A DNA stretch of 64,000 bases. It comes from Longimicrobium sp. (GTDB lineage Bacteria; Gemmatimonadota; Gemmatimonadetes; Longimicrobiales; Longimicrobiaceae). The position numbers and the translations under genes are program-made. Under the pieces are notes generated by a model. It saw only the letters and a program-made list of their open reading frames with translations, was not told the DNA's origin and ran no database searches. This document shows, piece by piece, positions 23,348 to 33,825 of this stretch; the stretch's first letter is position 1; the number at the start of each line of letters is the position of its first letter. Where the stretch lies: positions 86,591 to 150,590 of the forward strand of contig DASVWD010000140.1 in assembly GCA_036389795.1 (NCBI GenBank). Direction: 5' to 3'.

Positions 23348-23528
23348 CCAGCGTATGCGGGTGGAACGGACCGTACCAGAGGTGATCTGATTTGAACTGG
23401 TCGAACAGCGGGTGATCGGAGGTGGCGTCGAGCATCTGCTCACATCACCGTCCACCAGGACGTTGAGTAGATCCCTCGGGTCGCTACCGCGCCCCTCGGG
23501 TTGACATTTGTTGGTCCAACGCTGATGA

Positions 23529-23568
23529 AAAGCAGGAGGGCGGGTCCGCGGACCCGCCCTCCTGCTTT
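23529..23568 (-). terminator. Palindromic terminator of the glyoxylate-shunt operon
   Basis: A perfect 40-bp palindrome centred on CCGCGG, with AAA/TTT ends, lies 20 bp downstream of the isocitrate lyase stop. Confidence 0.85.
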
Positions 23569-23587
23569 CGTCTCCCGGCTCAGCCGC

Positions 23588-24877
<1,290 letters not shown>

Positions 24878-24918
24878 CGGCTCCCCCTGTCTCTCTTCGT
24901 CGATGTCTGCCCCAACCT

Positions 24919-26520
24919 TCAGCCGAGGAGCTGGTAGGCCGGGATGGTGAGGAACTGCGTGAACTCCGAAGACTGCACCAGCTCGTCCAGCAGCTTCCTG
25001 GCGCGCTCGAGGTCGGCCGTGTCCGCGCGGCCCTCGCGCAGCCTGGCCAGCTCGTCGTCGCGGACGCGGCAGTAGAGGTCGGGCGTCACCGGGCCGCCCT
25101 CGGCCATCTCGGTGCGGTGGCGGATCCACTGCCAGAGCTGCGCGCGCGAGATCTCGGCGGTGGCGGCGTCTTCCATCAGGTTGTTGATCCCCACGGCGCC
25201 GTTGCCGCCCAGCCACGCCTCCAGGTACTGCAGCGCCACGCTCACGTTGTTGCGGATCCCCGCCTCGGTCACCTGGCCGCCGGGGATGCCGCAGTTGATC
25301 AGCTCGCGCGCCTCCACGCGCACGTCCTCGCGCAGGCGGTCCTTCTGGTTCGGCCGCCCCTCCAGCCGCCGCTCGAAGATCTCGCGCGCCACGGAGACCA
25401 GGTCGGGGTGCGCCACCCAGGTGCCGTCGAAGCCCTGCGCGGTCTCGCGCTCCTTGTCCTCGGTCACCTTCGCCAGCGCCGTCCGGTTCACCTCCGCGTC
25501 CCGCCGGCTGGGGATGAAGGCGGCCATCCCGCCCATGGCGTGCGCCCCGCGGCGGTGGCAGGTCTGCACCAGCAGCTCGCAGTACGCCTTCATGAACGGC
25601 ACCGTCATGGTGACCTGCGCGCGGTCCGGGAGCACGCACTCGTCGCGCGCGCGGAACTTCTTGATCAGGCTGAAGATGTAGTCCCAGCGCCCGGCGTTGA
25701 GCCCGGCCGCGTGCTCGCGCAGCTCGAAGAGGATCTCGTCCATCTCGAACGCGGCCAGGATCGTCTCGATCAGCACCGTGGCGCGGATCGTCCCCCGGCG
25801 CACGGAGAGCTCCCGCTGGGCGTGCAGGAACACGTCGTTCCAGAGGCGCGCCTCCAGGTGGCTCTCCATCTTCGGCAGGTAGAAGTAGGGGCCGCTGCCG
25901 CGGGAGACGAGCTCGCGGGCGTTGTGGAAGAAGTAGAGCCCGAAGTCGAAGAGGGAGGCGGAGACCGGCTCGCCGTCGACCAGCACGTGCTTCTCCACCA
26001 GGTGCCAGCCGCGCGGGCGGACGAGGAGGACGGCCAGCTTGTCGCCCAGCCGGTACTGCTTCCCCTCGGGGCTGGTGAACTCGAGGGTGCGGCGGACGGC
26101 CCTGATCAGGTTGTCCTGCCCCTCGACCACGTTGCGCCAGGTGGGCGAGAGCGCGTCCTCGAAGTCGGCCATGAAGCAGCTGGCGCCCGAGTTGAGCGCG
26201 TTGATCATCATCTTGGCCTCGACGGGGCCGGTGATCTCCACCCAGCGCTGCTCCAGGTCGGGCGGGGTGGGGCCCACGCGCCAGTCGTCGCGGCGGACGT
26301 GCTCGGTCTCGGCGAGGAAGGCGGGGAGCTCGCCGTTGTCGATGCGCAGCTGCCGCTCTTCGCGCGCGCGGAGGAGTTCCACGCGCCGCGGGTTGAAGCG
26401 GCGGTGGAGCTTCGCCACGAAGTCGAGCGCCTCGGGGGTGAGCACCCGCTCGCACGCGTTGAACTCGCAGAGTACGCTCACGCCTTCCACGTCGGTGCCG
26501 GTCGCCGTCGTGGCGTCCAT
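24919..26520 (-). CDS. aceB: Malate synthase A
   Basis: Malate synthase condenses glyoxylate with acetyl-CoA. The 533-residue product shows the A-type signatures [20 protein letters not shown] split here as [51 protein letters not shown] and [12 protein letters not shown]. The C-terminal [19 protein letters not shown] helix carries the catalytic region. It is the first gene of the aceB-aceA pair. The start at 26520 is preceded by a 326-bp stretch with no gene. Confidence 0.97.
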   Translation of the reverse strand: MDATTATGTDVEGVSVLCEFNACERVLTPEALDFVAKLHRRFNPRRVELLRAREERQLRIDNGELPAFLAETEHVRRDDWRVGPTPPDLEQRWVEITGPVEAKMMINALNSGASCFMADFEDALSPTWRNVVEGQDNLIRAVRRTLEFTSPEGKQYRLGDKLAVLLVRPRGWHLVEKHVLVDGEPVSASLFDFGLYFFHNARELVSRGSGPYFYLPKMESHLEARLWNDVFLHAQRELSVRRGTIRATVLIETILAAFEMDEILFELREHAAGLNAGRWDYIFSLIKKFRARDECVLPDRAQVTMTVPFMKAYCELLVQTCHRRGAHAMGGMAAFIPSRRDAEVNRTALAKVTEDKERETAQGFDGTWVAHPDLVSVAREIFERRLEGRPNQKDRLREDVRVEARELINCGIPGGQVTEAGIRNNVSVALQYLEAWLGGNGAVGINNLMEDAATAEISRAQLWQWIRHRTEMAEGGPVTPDLYCRVRDDELARLREGRADTADLERARKLLDELVQSSEFTQFLTIPAYQLLG

Positions 26521-26846
26521 CGGCTCTCTCCCGAAGTCAGGTGTGGTGCTCCACCGCCCGACCGCGCGGTGTGCGGGCGCGCGAAGGGGGCGCCCGCCGT
26601 CGTGGTGTCGCCCCCAAAAGCATAGTCCGGGCCACGTCCGTAACTACGCGTTTACAATGATGTTGCCATGAGTCCGGCTCAGCCATCGCCGGACGGAGTG
26701 CACGCGGTTCTTGTTCGGGAAGTGCGGACGGGCAGGGGAACGGATGTGGGGCTACCCGGACGGGTGCGAGGGGAAGTGCGTGAGTGCGTGAGTGCGAAAG
26801 TGCGAAGTGCGAGAGTACGGAAGAAAGGCGCGGCTGTCGGATTCGT
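26521..26846. repeat. Gene-free stretch with GTGCGAA/GTGCGTGA tandem repeats
   Basis: The region between aceB and the outer-membrane-like gene has no supported gene. At 26773-26813 it holds short tandem units (GTGCGTGA, GTGCGAAA, GTGCGAAG) of the same family as 3075-3108, 7841-7873 and 55127-55160. Near aceB a CGTTTACAATG segment may be part of the aceB promoter. Confidence 0.6.
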
Positions 26847-27530
26847 CTATCGCTGCGGGACGGGAGAGGGGAGGATGGGCGGAGGGAGGTAGGCGATGGG
26901 GGCGAAGGGGGTGCCGTTGCCGGAGGAGGGGCGCGTGCGGGGGGCAACAGCGCGGCCGAAGCGGATGTACAGCTCCGGGCCGCCGTCGTCGAAGGCGAGG
27001 CGCTGCTCCACGACGATCTCGAAGGTGGAGAGGTCCACGTCCCACTCGTCGCTGAACATGCGCAGGCCCACGCCGGCGGAGACGGCGGGCGCGATCCCCC
27101 AGCGCTCGTCCTCGCCCACGCGGTTGCCGAACTCGCCGACGCCGTAGGTGGAGGCGAAGGCGATCAGGTACGGCTCCGCTCGGGTGCCGCGGCCGAACGA
27201 CATGTACTGCGACGGGAAGGCGTAGCCGAAGCCGACCGAGGGACCCGCGAGCAGCCCGTCGATCAGGTCGCGGCCGGTGGTGAAGCCCAGGGAGAACTCC
27301 AGGCGCGGCATCCACTGCCCGGACTCGCCCATCGTCCGCATGCGGCCCCACGAGAACAGGATGTCGCGCCCGGCGTCGGGATTGCCGGTGACCTGCGCGC
27401 CGAGGTTGAAGGTGCTGTAGCGCGGCGCGGGCGTGTACGCCGGCACCGGGTCCTGCGCCAGGACCGGCGCGGCGGCCAGCGCCGCGGCGAGGCCCACGAT
27501 GCCGAGCGGGAGCGGGCGAACGAGACGCAT
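26847..27530 (-). CDS. Outer-membrane beta-barrel-like protein, function unknown
   Basis: The 227-residue product begins MRLVRPLPLGIVGLAAALAAAPVLAQ, a signal peptide. The mature part alternates Gly/aromatic-rich strands (GQWMPRLEFSLGFTTG, GPSVGFGYAFPSQYMSFG, RAEPYLIAFASTYGVG, IAPAVSAGVGLRMF, FEIVVEQRLAFDDG). This is the pattern of a small beta-barrel of 8-10 strands. The C-terminus is proline-rich rather than ending in an aromatic residue. The ATG at 27530 was chosen for the signal peptide over upstream in-frame starts. Confidence 0.65.
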   Translation of the reverse strand: MRLVRPLPLGIVGLAAALAAAPVLAQDPVPAYTPAPRYSTFNLGAQVTGNPDAGRDILFSWGRMRTMGESGQWMPRLEFSLGFTTGRDLIDGLLAGPSVGFGYAFPSQYMSFGRGTRAEPYLIAFASTYGVGEFGNRVGEDERWGIAPAVSAGVGLRMFSDEWDVDLSTFEIVVEQRLAFDDGGPELYIRFGRAVAPRTRPSSGNGTPFAPIAYLPPPILPSPVPQR

Positions 27531-27585
27531 GCGGGTCGGCTGACGGTCTGTTCTGCGGGCTCGCGGCGAAGTGGACGGCCCGGCG

Positions 27586-27780
27586 TCACTCATCAACGTC
27601 CCAGAAGCGGTGCAGTTGACAGGGCGCCTCGCCGCCCATCTCCTCGGATGCGAGGGACCGAACGTCGGCGGGCGGCGCCGGGTGCCGCTCCGGCGAGCCG
27701 GGTTCGTCTGCGCGGCCGGCCGTCTCCGGAGACTGCGGCACGTCGTCGCGATCGGGTCGGAGCGGGTGTCGATCGGCCAT
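27586..27780 (-). CDS. Possible 64-residue protein coupled to cinA
   Basis: An ATG overlaps the cinA stop by one base (TGATG), and the frame runs 64 codons to 27586. The product is hydrophilic and proline/acid-rich (MADRHPLRPDRDDVPQSPET ... CQLHRFWDVDE), with mostly G/C third positions. There is no recognised domain. Translational coupling and codon use suggest it may be real, but it could be a chance frame. Confidence 0.4.
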   Translation of the reverse strand: MADRHPLRPDRDDVPQSPETAGRADEPGSPERHPAPPADVRSLASEEMGGEAPCQLHRFWDVDE

Positions 27781-29036
27781 CAATGCATCTCTCCCAGCAG
27801 CCAGCGGCGGACGCGGTCGAGGGCGATCTGCGTGGTCATGCCCTTGATCCAGTCGCGGCCGCGGTCGCCCAGGTCGAAGCGGCGGGACCAGGCGCCGCCC
27901 TCCCAGGCCACCGCGACGCACACCGTACCCACCGGCTTTTCCGGTGTGCCGCCGCCCGGCCCCGCGATCCCCGTGGTCGACAGGCCCAGGTCGGCGCCCG
28001 CCAGCCGCCGCACGCCCTGCGCCATCTCCTCGGCCGTCTGCGTGCTCACCGCGCCCCACTCGGCCAGCGTCCCGGGCGAGACGCCGATGACCTGCTCCTT
28101 CGCCTCGTTGGAGTACGTGGCGACGCCCAGCAGGAAGTACCCGGAGCTGCCGGGGACGTCGGTGACGCGGTCGCCGATGCGGCCGCCGGTGCACGACTCG
28201 GCGACGGCCAGGGTGAGGCCGCGCTCGCGCAGCAGCCTGCCGACCGTCTCCTCCAGCCCCTCGTCGCCGGTGGCGTACAGGTGCGTGCCCAGCCGCTCGC
28301 GCACGCGCGCCTCCAATTCGTCCAGCCGCGCCTCCAGGTCGTCGCCGGGCGAGCCGGTGACGGTGAGGCGGGCCTGGATGCGCGGGAAGGCGGCGCGGAA
28401 GGCGAGCCGCGCCTCGGCGGGACCGGCCACGCCGACGAGCAGCTCGTCGAGCTTGCTCTCGGTGAGCCCGAAGGTGCTGAAGGTGCGCGAGACGAAGCGC
28501 CGGCCGGGATTCCGTGCCGCCGCCCACGGCACCAGCGTGTGGGCGACCATGACGCGCGTCTCCCGCGGGACGCCGGGGAGGCAGGCGACGTGGCGCTCGC
28601 GGCCGCCGCGCTCGACAGGGCAGATGAAGCCGGGGGCGGTGCCGTTGGGGTTCGGGATGATGGTGCTGCCCTCGGGGAAGAGCGCCTGCTTGCGGTTGTT
28701 GGGCGTCATCTCGAGCCCCCGCGCGCGGAAGCGCTCCTCGATCGCCGCGAGCGAGGCGTCGTCCAGCCGCAGCGGCCGGCCGGCGAGGCGCGCGACGGCG
28801 GCGGTGGTGAGGTCGTCGGCCGTGGGCCCCAGGCCGCCGGTGCAGACGACCAGCTCGGCGTCTTCCAGCGCGCGCTCCAGGGCGCGGATGATGGCCTCCT
28901 CGTCGTCCACGACGGAGAAGCCGGAGACGGGCTCCACGCCCACGGCGCGCAGCTCGCCCGCCAGGAAGCCCGAGTTGGTGTCCGTCGTCAGCCCGCCGAC
29001 GATCTCGTCGCCGATGGCAAGGAAGGCAGCCCGCAT
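27780..29036 (-). CDS. cinA: CinA, competence/damage-inducible protein with nicotinamide-nucleotide amidase domain
   Basis: The 418-residue protein is a full CinA. The N-terminal MoaB-like COG1058 domain (AIGDEIVGGLTTDTNS, VCTGGLGPTADDLT, NRKQALFPEGS) would act on ADP-ribose and related nucleotides. The C-terminal PncC domain (AVAESCTGGRIGDRVT, YSNEAKEQVIGV, TGIAGPGGGTPEKPVG) deamidates nicotinamide mononucleotide for NAD recycling. Both active-site regions look intact. It reads away from the SDR gene, with a 272-bp shared upstream region. Confidence 0.95.
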   Translation of the reverse strand: MRAAFLAIGDEIVGGLTTDTNSGFLAGELRAVGVEPVSGFSVVDDEEAIIRALERALEDAELVVCTGGLGPTADDLTTAAVARLAGRPLRLDDASLAAIEERFRARGLEMTPNNRKQALFPEGSTIIPNPNGTAPGFICPVERGGRERHVACLPGVPRETRVMVAHTLVPWAAARNPGRRFVSRTFSTFGLTESKLDELLVGVAGPAEARLAFRAAFPRIQARLTVTGSPGDDLEARLDELEARVRERLGTHLYATGDEGLEETVGRLLRERGLTLAVAESCTGGRIGDRVTDVPGSSGYFLLGVATYSNEAKEQVIGVSPGTLAEWGAVSTQTAEEMAQGVRRLAGADLGLSTTGIAGPGGGTPEKPVGTVCVAVAWEGGAWSRRFDLGDRGRDWIKGMTTQIALDRVRRWLLGEMH

Positions 29037-29068
29037 CCGTCCTCTTGGTTTCCGTGTCGCGGATCGGT

Positions 29069-29121
29069 GGCGGCAGGTTGAAACCTGCCGCTACAACGGC
29101 GCAAAGTCCGCCTGCGCGGAC
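29069..29121. repeat. GGCGGCAGGTTGAAACC-type dispersed repeat
   Basis: Two hairpins in tandem: GCGGCAGGTT/AACCTGCCGC at 29070-29091 and GTCCGC/GCGGAC at 29106-29121. The second half (CAAAGTCCGCCTGCGCGGAC) recurs at 30146-30165. It lies between divergent cinA and the SDR gene. Confidence 0.7.
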
Positions 29122-29237
29122 CCGGGAGATCAGTATAGTCCATACGGCGGCGGTTGGCGAAAGGCCGGGTGCATCACGGCAGCGCCGTTACCGCCGACGA
29201 GCGCGGACCAGTGAGCGACGCTCAGTTTTTCCAGTAT

Positions 29238-29265
29238 TTGCAAGGGGTTTCGCCTCCGCTAGATT
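29238..29265 (+). promoter_or_regulatory. Probable promoter of the SDR gene
   Basis: TTGCAA (29238-29243) and TAGATT (29260-29265) are 16 bp apart, 44 bp upstream of the SDR start, in locally AT-richer DNA. Confidence 0.5.
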
Positions 29266-29308
29266 AGGCTCCCCGATCCCCTCTGCGGCCACCCGAGCGA
29301 CGCCGACG

Positions 29309-30091
29309 ATGCGAAGCCTGCGCGACCTGTTCGACCTCTCCGGACGCGTGGCCCTGGTGACCGGCGGCGGGCGGGGCCTGGGCGAGCAGATCGCGGACGG
29401 GCTGGCGCAGGCGGGCGCGGCGGTGGCGGTGGCGTCGCGCAGGGTGGAGGCGTGCGAGGAGGTGGCCGCGCGGCTGGCCCAGGCGCACGGGGCCCGCACG
29501 CTGGCGCTCCGGATGGACGTGGCGTCGGAGGGCGACGTGTGCGACGCCGTCGACCGCATCGAGCGAGAGCTGGGGCCGGTGGACCTGCTGGTGAACAACT
29601 CGGGGACGGCGTGGGGCGCGCCCGCGGCGGAGATGCCGCTGGAGGCGTGGCACAAGGTGATGGAGGTGAACGTCACCGGCGCCTTCCTCTGCTCGCGCGA
29701 GGTGGGGGCCCGGCTGATCGCGCGCGGCTCGCCGGGGGCGATCCTGAACGTGGCGTCGATCTCGGGGCTCCGGGGCACGCCGCCGGAGGTGCTGGACGCG
29801 GTGGGCTACAGCGCCTCGAAGGGCGCCGTGGTCGCCCTCACGCGCGACCTGGCGGTGAAGTGGGCGCGCTACGGGATCCGCGTGAACGCCGTGGCGCCGG
29901 GTTTCTTCCGCACGAAGATGACCGAGGTGGTGCTGGAGCGGGCGGAGAAGTTCATCTCCCGCGCGGTCCCGCTGGGGCGCGTGGGCGGCGAGGACGAGCT
30001 GCTGGGCGCGGCGGTGTTCCTGCTGTCGCCAGCGGCGTCGTACGTCACCGGGCAGGTGCTGGGGGTGGACGGGGGAATCACGGCCGGGTGA
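29309..30091 (+). CDS. Short-chain dehydrogenase/reductase
   Basis: A 260-residue classical SDR. It has the NAD(P)-binding motif TGGGRGLG (about residues 18-25), NNSG, the catalytic Ser in VASISG, YSASKGA with catalytic Tyr and Lys, and the C-terminal SYVTGQVLGVDGGI. The sequence resembles gluconate 5-dehydrogenase or 3-oxoacyl-ACP reductase relatives, but the substrate cannot be fixed. The start at 29309 was chosen because the upstream extension lacks similarity and a promoter sits in it. A run of repeats separates it from fadJ. Confidence 0.9.
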   Translation: MRSLRDLFDLSGRVALVTGGGRGLGEQIADGLAQAGAAVAVASRRVEACEEVAARLAQAHGARTLALRMDVASEGDVCDAVDRIERELGPVDLLVNNSGTAWGAPAAEMPLEAWHKVMEVNVTGAFLCSREVGARLIARGSPGAILNVASISGLRGTPPEVLDAVGYSASKGAVVALTRDLAVKWARYGIRVNAVAPGFFRTKMTEVVLERAEKFISRAVPLGRVGGEDELLGAAVFLLSPAASYVTGQVLGVDGGITAG

Positions 30092-30115
30092 GGGTGGGGT
30101 CGTCGCCAGGGTGGC

Positions 30116-30313
30116 CGGGCGACTGAAGTCGCTGCAACAACTACACAAAGTCCGCCTGCGCGGACTCCCACGCGGAGATTTGCGCGGGCGGGTGAGGTTC
30201 GTGCGGGCGTGGCCACGGGCGAGGCATGCCTCGCCCCTACGGGTCGACGCGATAGAAGGCAGTTCCCCCTCTCCCGCGCAGCGGGGGAGGGCCGGGGAGG
30301 GGGCACCCAGCCG
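30116..30313. repeat. Three different palindromic repeats in tandem
   Basis: At 30116-30168 lies a GACTGAAGTCGCTGCAACAA-type element ending in the AAGTCCGC/GCGGACT hairpin. At 30217-30236 lies the perfect 20-bp palindrome GGGCGAGGCATGCCTCGCCC. At 30264-30313 lies a CCCCCTCTCCCGCGCAGCGG element whose relative is at 34399-34493. Together they fill the 282-bp gap before fadJ. Confidence 0.8.
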
Positions 30314-30373
30314 CGGCATGCACGAACGTCCGTCGCGGCAAGACGAGGCAGGAACATCATCCAGGAGTCAAGG

Positions 30374-32548
30374 ATGGCAAGCACGCTCGCGGAAGCGGAA
30401 GAGGCGGTCGCCACCCGGCCCCCCGTCCGCATGGACGTCGAGGACGGGATCGCGATCCTCCGCATGGACCAGCCGGGGAAGCCGGTCAACGTCATCTCGG
30501 CCGACCTGGTGGAGGCGATGCAGGAGATCCTGGAGGAGCTGGAGCGCGACGGCGGCTCCACCATCCGGGCGGCGGTCCTCGTCTCGGAGAAGAAGGGCAC
30601 CTGGATCGCCGGGGCCGACATCGAGCAGTTCAAGGAGTTCCAGACGCCCGAGGACGGCGAGCGTGCCAGCCGCGCGGGGCAGGAGTTGCTGAACCGCCTG
30701 GAGAACCTGATCATCCCCACCGTGGCGGCCATCGACGGCGCGGCGCTGGGCGGCGGGCTGGAGACGGCGCTCGCCTGCACCTATCGCATCGCCACCGACT
30801 CGCCGAAGACCAAGCTGGGCCTTCCCGAGGTGAACCTGGGGATCATCCCCGGCGCGGGCGGCACGCAGCGTCTCCCGCGGCTGATCGGGCTGGCGGGCGC
30901 GCTGGACCTGATGCTGACGGGGAAGCAGCTCGACGGGCGCCGCGCCCGGAGCGCCGGCGTGGTCGACGAGGTGGTCCCCGCGCCCGTGCTCCTGCGCGAG
31001 GCGCGGCGGGCCGCGCGCGACCTGGCCTCCGGCAAGCTCAAGCCGAAGGGGGCGAAGCTGCGCGGGTCGCCGAAGTTCGCGGAGAACCTCTTCGGGCTGC
31101 GCGGCTACATCTTCCGCAAGGCGCGCGAAGGGGTGATGGGCAAGACGCACGGGCTCTACCCCGCGCCGCTCCGGCTCCTGGAGGTGGTCGCGAAGGGGCT
31201 GGACCGGCCGATCGAGAAGGGGCTGGAGCTGGAGGCGCGCGCCTTCGGCGAACTGGCGGTCATGCCCGAGGCGCGCTCGCTGGTGCACCTCTTCTTCGTC
31301 ACCACGGCGGCCAAGAACGACCCGGAGCTGGGCGGGGACGCGAAGCCGGTGGACGTGGACCACGTGGCCGTCGTGGGCGCGGGGTTCATGGGGGCGGGGA
31401 TCGCCGCGGTCTCCGCGGAGAGCGGGATCCAGGTGCGGCTCAAGGACGTGAAGCCCGAGGCCGCGGCGAAGGGGCTCAAGACGGCGCGCGACACGCTGGT
31501 CAAGCGCGCCAAGCGGAAGAAGGCCCGCTCGTTCGAGATCACCCGGGTGGTCGACCGCGTCTCGGCGACCACGGAGTACACGGGCTTCCACCCGGCGGAC
31601 GTGGTGGTCGAGGCGGTCTTCGAAGACGTGGGCCTCAAGCACAGTGTGATCAGGGAGATCGAGGAGCACATCGGCGAGAAGACGGTGCTCGGCTCCAACA
31701 CGTCGACCATCCCCATCGCCACGCTGGCGGAGGCGTCGGAGCGGCCGGAGCACGTGATCGGACTGCACTTCTTCTCGCCCGTGGACAAGATGCCGCTGCT
31801 GGAGATCATCACCCACCCGGGGACGGCGCCGTGGGTGACGGCCACCAGCCACGCCTACGCCAAGAAGATCGGCAAGACGCCGATCATCGTGAACGACTCC
31901 CCCGGCTTCTACGCCAACCGCATCCTGAGCCCCTACATGGCCGAGTCCGCGCTGCTGCTGGAGGAGGGGGTGCGGATCGAGAACATCGACCGGGCGATGG
32001 TGATGTGGGGCTACCCGGTGGGTCCCATCACCCTGTACGACGAGGTGGGGCTCGACGTGGCGCAGAAGGCGGGGAAGATCATGGCCGAGGCGTTCCCCGA
32101 CCGCTTCAAGCCCAGCTCGGTGATCGACCGCATGGTGGGCGACGGGCGGCTGGGGCGGAAGAACGGGAAGGGCTTCTACCGGTACGAGGACGGGAAGAAG
32201 GGCGGCCCCGACGAGGCGGTCTACCCCCTGGTCGGCGCCGGGCCGCGCAGGGACCTGCCGCGCGAGGAGATCCAGGAGCGCCTGGGGCTGATGATGGTCA
32301 ACGAGGCGATCCGCACGCTGGAGGAGGGAGTGCTGCGCTCGGCGCGCGACGGCGACGTGGGCGCGGTGCTGGGGATCGGCTTCCCGCCGATGAAGGGCGG
32401 CCCGTTCTGGTACGTGGACCAGGCCGGCGCGGCGAAGGTGCTGGAGCGGCTGCGGGCGCTGGAGGCGAAGTACGGCAAGCGCTTCGCGCCGGCGGCGCTC
32501 CTGGTGGAGCACGCGGAGGGCGGGAAGAAGTTCTTCCCCGACGCATGA
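30374..32548 (+). CDS. fadJ: Fatty-acid oxidation multifunctional enzyme (enoyl-CoA hydratase / 3-hydroxyacyl-CoA dehydrogenase)
   Basis: The 724-residue protein performs two steps of beta-oxidation. The N-terminal crotonase domain (to about residue 190) has GADIEQF, GAALGGGLETALAC and GLPEVNLGIIPGAGG with the catalytic Glu. The central NAD-binding domain has VVGAGFMGAGIAAVSAESG, ASNTSTIP-like SNTSTIP and HFFSPVDKMPLLEI with the catalytic His. Two C-terminal HAD domains follow (NDSPGFYANRILSPY, GFPPMKGGPF). The ATG at 30374 has AGGAGT upstream. Its stop overlaps the MBL-fold gene (ATGA). It should supply acetyl-CoA for the glyoxylate shunt. Confidence 0.95.
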   Translation: MASTLAEAEEAVATRPPVRMDVEDGIAILRMDQPGKPVNVISADLVEAMQEILEELERDGGSTIRAAVLVSEKKGTWIAGADIEQFKEFQTPEDGERASRAGQELLNRLENLIIPTVAAIDGAALGGGLETALACTYRIATDSPKTKLGLPEVNLGIIPGAGGTQRLPRLIGLAGALDLMLTGKQLDGRRARSAGVVDEVVPAPVLLREARRAARDLASGKLKPKGAKLRGSPKFAENLFGLRGYIFRKAREGVMGKTHGLYPAPLRLLEVVAKGLDRPIEKGLELEARAFGELAVMPEARSLVHLFFVTTAAKNDPELGGDAKPVDVDHVAVVGAGFMGAGIAAVSAESGIQVRLKDVKPEAAAKGLKTARDTLVKRAKRKKARSFEITRVVDRVSATTEYTGFHPADVVVEAVFEDVGLKHSVIREIEEHIGEKTVLGSNTSTIPIATLAEASERPEHVIGLHFFSPVDKMPLLEIITHPGTAPWVTATSHAYAKKIGKTPIIVNDSPGFYANRILSPYMAESALLLEEGVRIENIDRAMVMWGYPVGPITLYDEVGLDVAQKAGKIMAEAFPDRFKPSSVIDRMVGDGRLGRKNGKGFYRYEDGKKGGPDEAVYPLVGAGPRRDLPREEIQERLGLMMVNEAIRTLEEGVLRSARDGDVGAVLGIGFPPMKGGPFWYVDQAGAAKVLERLRALEAKYGKRFAPAALLVEHAEGGKKFFPDA

Positions 32549-33519
32549 GCGCGGCCGCCGCCCCCGTCGAGGTGGCCCCGGGCGTCCACCGCGTCTCGGT
32601 GCCGCTCCCCTTCCCCCCGCGCGAGGTGGCGGCGTGGGTGATCGAGGGCGACGCGGGGCACACGCTGGTGGACACGGGGATCGACACGCCCCTCGCCCGG
32701 GGCGCGCTGCGCGAGGCGGCGGAGCACGTGGGGGTGACGCCCGAGAGCCTGGCCTTCGTGGTCCTCACCCACGCGCACCTGGACCACTACGGGCTGGCGG
32801 GGCCGGTGCGCGAGTGGAGCGGGGCGCGCGTGGCGGTGCACGAGCGCGAGGAGGCGCTGGTGCGCACCTTCCTGGCGCGCTGGCCCGAAGACCGCCCCGG
32901 CGCCGTCCCCGCCTTCCTGCGCGGCGGCGTCCCCGAAGGGCTGGCCGTGCAGCTCGTGGCGGCCACGGACTTCATCCACCGGCAGTACCGGGAGCTGCGG
33001 CCGGACATCGTCCTCGAGGGCGACGGCGGCCCGCTCCCCGGCGGCGGGGGATGGGAGTGGATCCACACGCCCGGGCACTCGCCGGGGCACGTGACGGTCT
33101 ACCACCCGGAGCGGCGCATCCTGATCACCGGCGACCACGTGCTGCCGCGCATCTCGCCGCACATCGGCGCGGGGCCGTACTTCGAGGACCCGCTGGCGGA
33201 GTACCTGGCGTCGCTCAGCCGGCTGCGCGACCTGCCGGTGGACCTCGTCCTCCCCTCGCACGGCGAGCCGTTCCCGGACCTGGGCGCGCGCGTCGACGGC
33301 ATCCTGGCCCACCACGCCGAGCGCAACCAGCGGGTGCTGGCGCTGCTGGACGTCCCCCGCACGTCGTTCGAGGTGGCGCTCGGCGTCTTCGGCGAGCTGC
33401 CGCCGGACAACCTGTTGCACGCGTTGCGCGAGTCGCTGGCGCACCTGGTCTACCTGGCTGGCGTCGGCGCGGTCGCGCGGGAGGAGCGGGGCGCGGTGGA
33501 GGTGTGGAGGAGGGTGTAG
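32545..33519 (+). CDS. MBL-fold metallo-hydrolase
   Basis: The 324-residue protein overlaps the fadJ stop by 4 bp. It carries the di-metal motif THAHLDHYG, then HTPGHSPGHVTVYHP, LITGDHVLP and LPSHGEPF, so all metal ligands of the glyoxalase-II-like group are present. A helical C-terminal domain (ILAHHAERNQRVLALL onward) matches hydrolases that act on CoA or glutathione thioesters. Coupling with fadJ suggests a thioesterase-type role in acyl-CoA handling, which is inference. Confidence 0.88.
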   Translation: MSAAAAPVEVAPGVHRVSVPLPFPPREVAAWVIEGDAGHTLVDTGIDTPLARGALREAAEHVGVTPESLAFVVLTHAHLDHYGLAGPVREWSGARVAVHEREEALVRTFLARWPEDRPGAVPAFLRGGVPEGLAVQLVAATDFIHRQYRELRPDIVLEGDGGPLPGGGGWEWIHTPGHSPGHVTVYHPERRILITGDHVLPRISPHIGAGPYFEDPLAEYLASLSRLRDLPVDLVLPSHGEPFPDLGARVDGILAHHAERNQRVLALLDVPRTSFEVALGVFGELPPDNLLHALRESLAHLVYLAGVGAVAREERGAVEVWRRV

Positions 33520-33547
33520 GTGGGTGACGCATTCAGGACCGTCATGA

Positions 33548-33657
33548 TGTCATTCTGAGGGAGCCGCTGCACCGACCTGCGGAATGCGGCGACGTCCGGC
33601 GGCGTCCAACCTCTGGTCCGGAGGAAAGACTCGCGAGGACGCTCCCTCGGAATGACA
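33548..33657. repeat. CATTCTGAGG-type inverted repeat element
   Basis: TGTCATTCTGAGGGAGC at 33548-33564 is the reverse complement of 33641-33657 with one mismatch, enclosing about 75 bp. The motif GTCATTCTGAGG recurs at 59587-59598 inside a MITE. It lies in the 306-bp gap after the MBL-fold gene. Confidence 0.8.
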
Positions 33658-33825
33658 CCTTGAGGCGAGGCGGGCTTCACTCGACGAAAAACCCGCCGCC
33701 GCGCCGGCGGTACGGGGGAGCCACGCTGCGCGGCCGCGGAGTCCGCGATGGCACTTCGCGCAGATGTTGCAGCGAAGGGGTTCAACGACGAGAGTTGCGA
33801 ATCCGAACCGATCCGGGGGTGGACG

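Noticed and set aside
26773..26813. GTGCGAA tandem units as CRISPR repeats or iterons of an origin
   Set aside because: Units are only 7-8 nt, degenerate, without spacers, and no dnaA, repA or partition gene is nearby.
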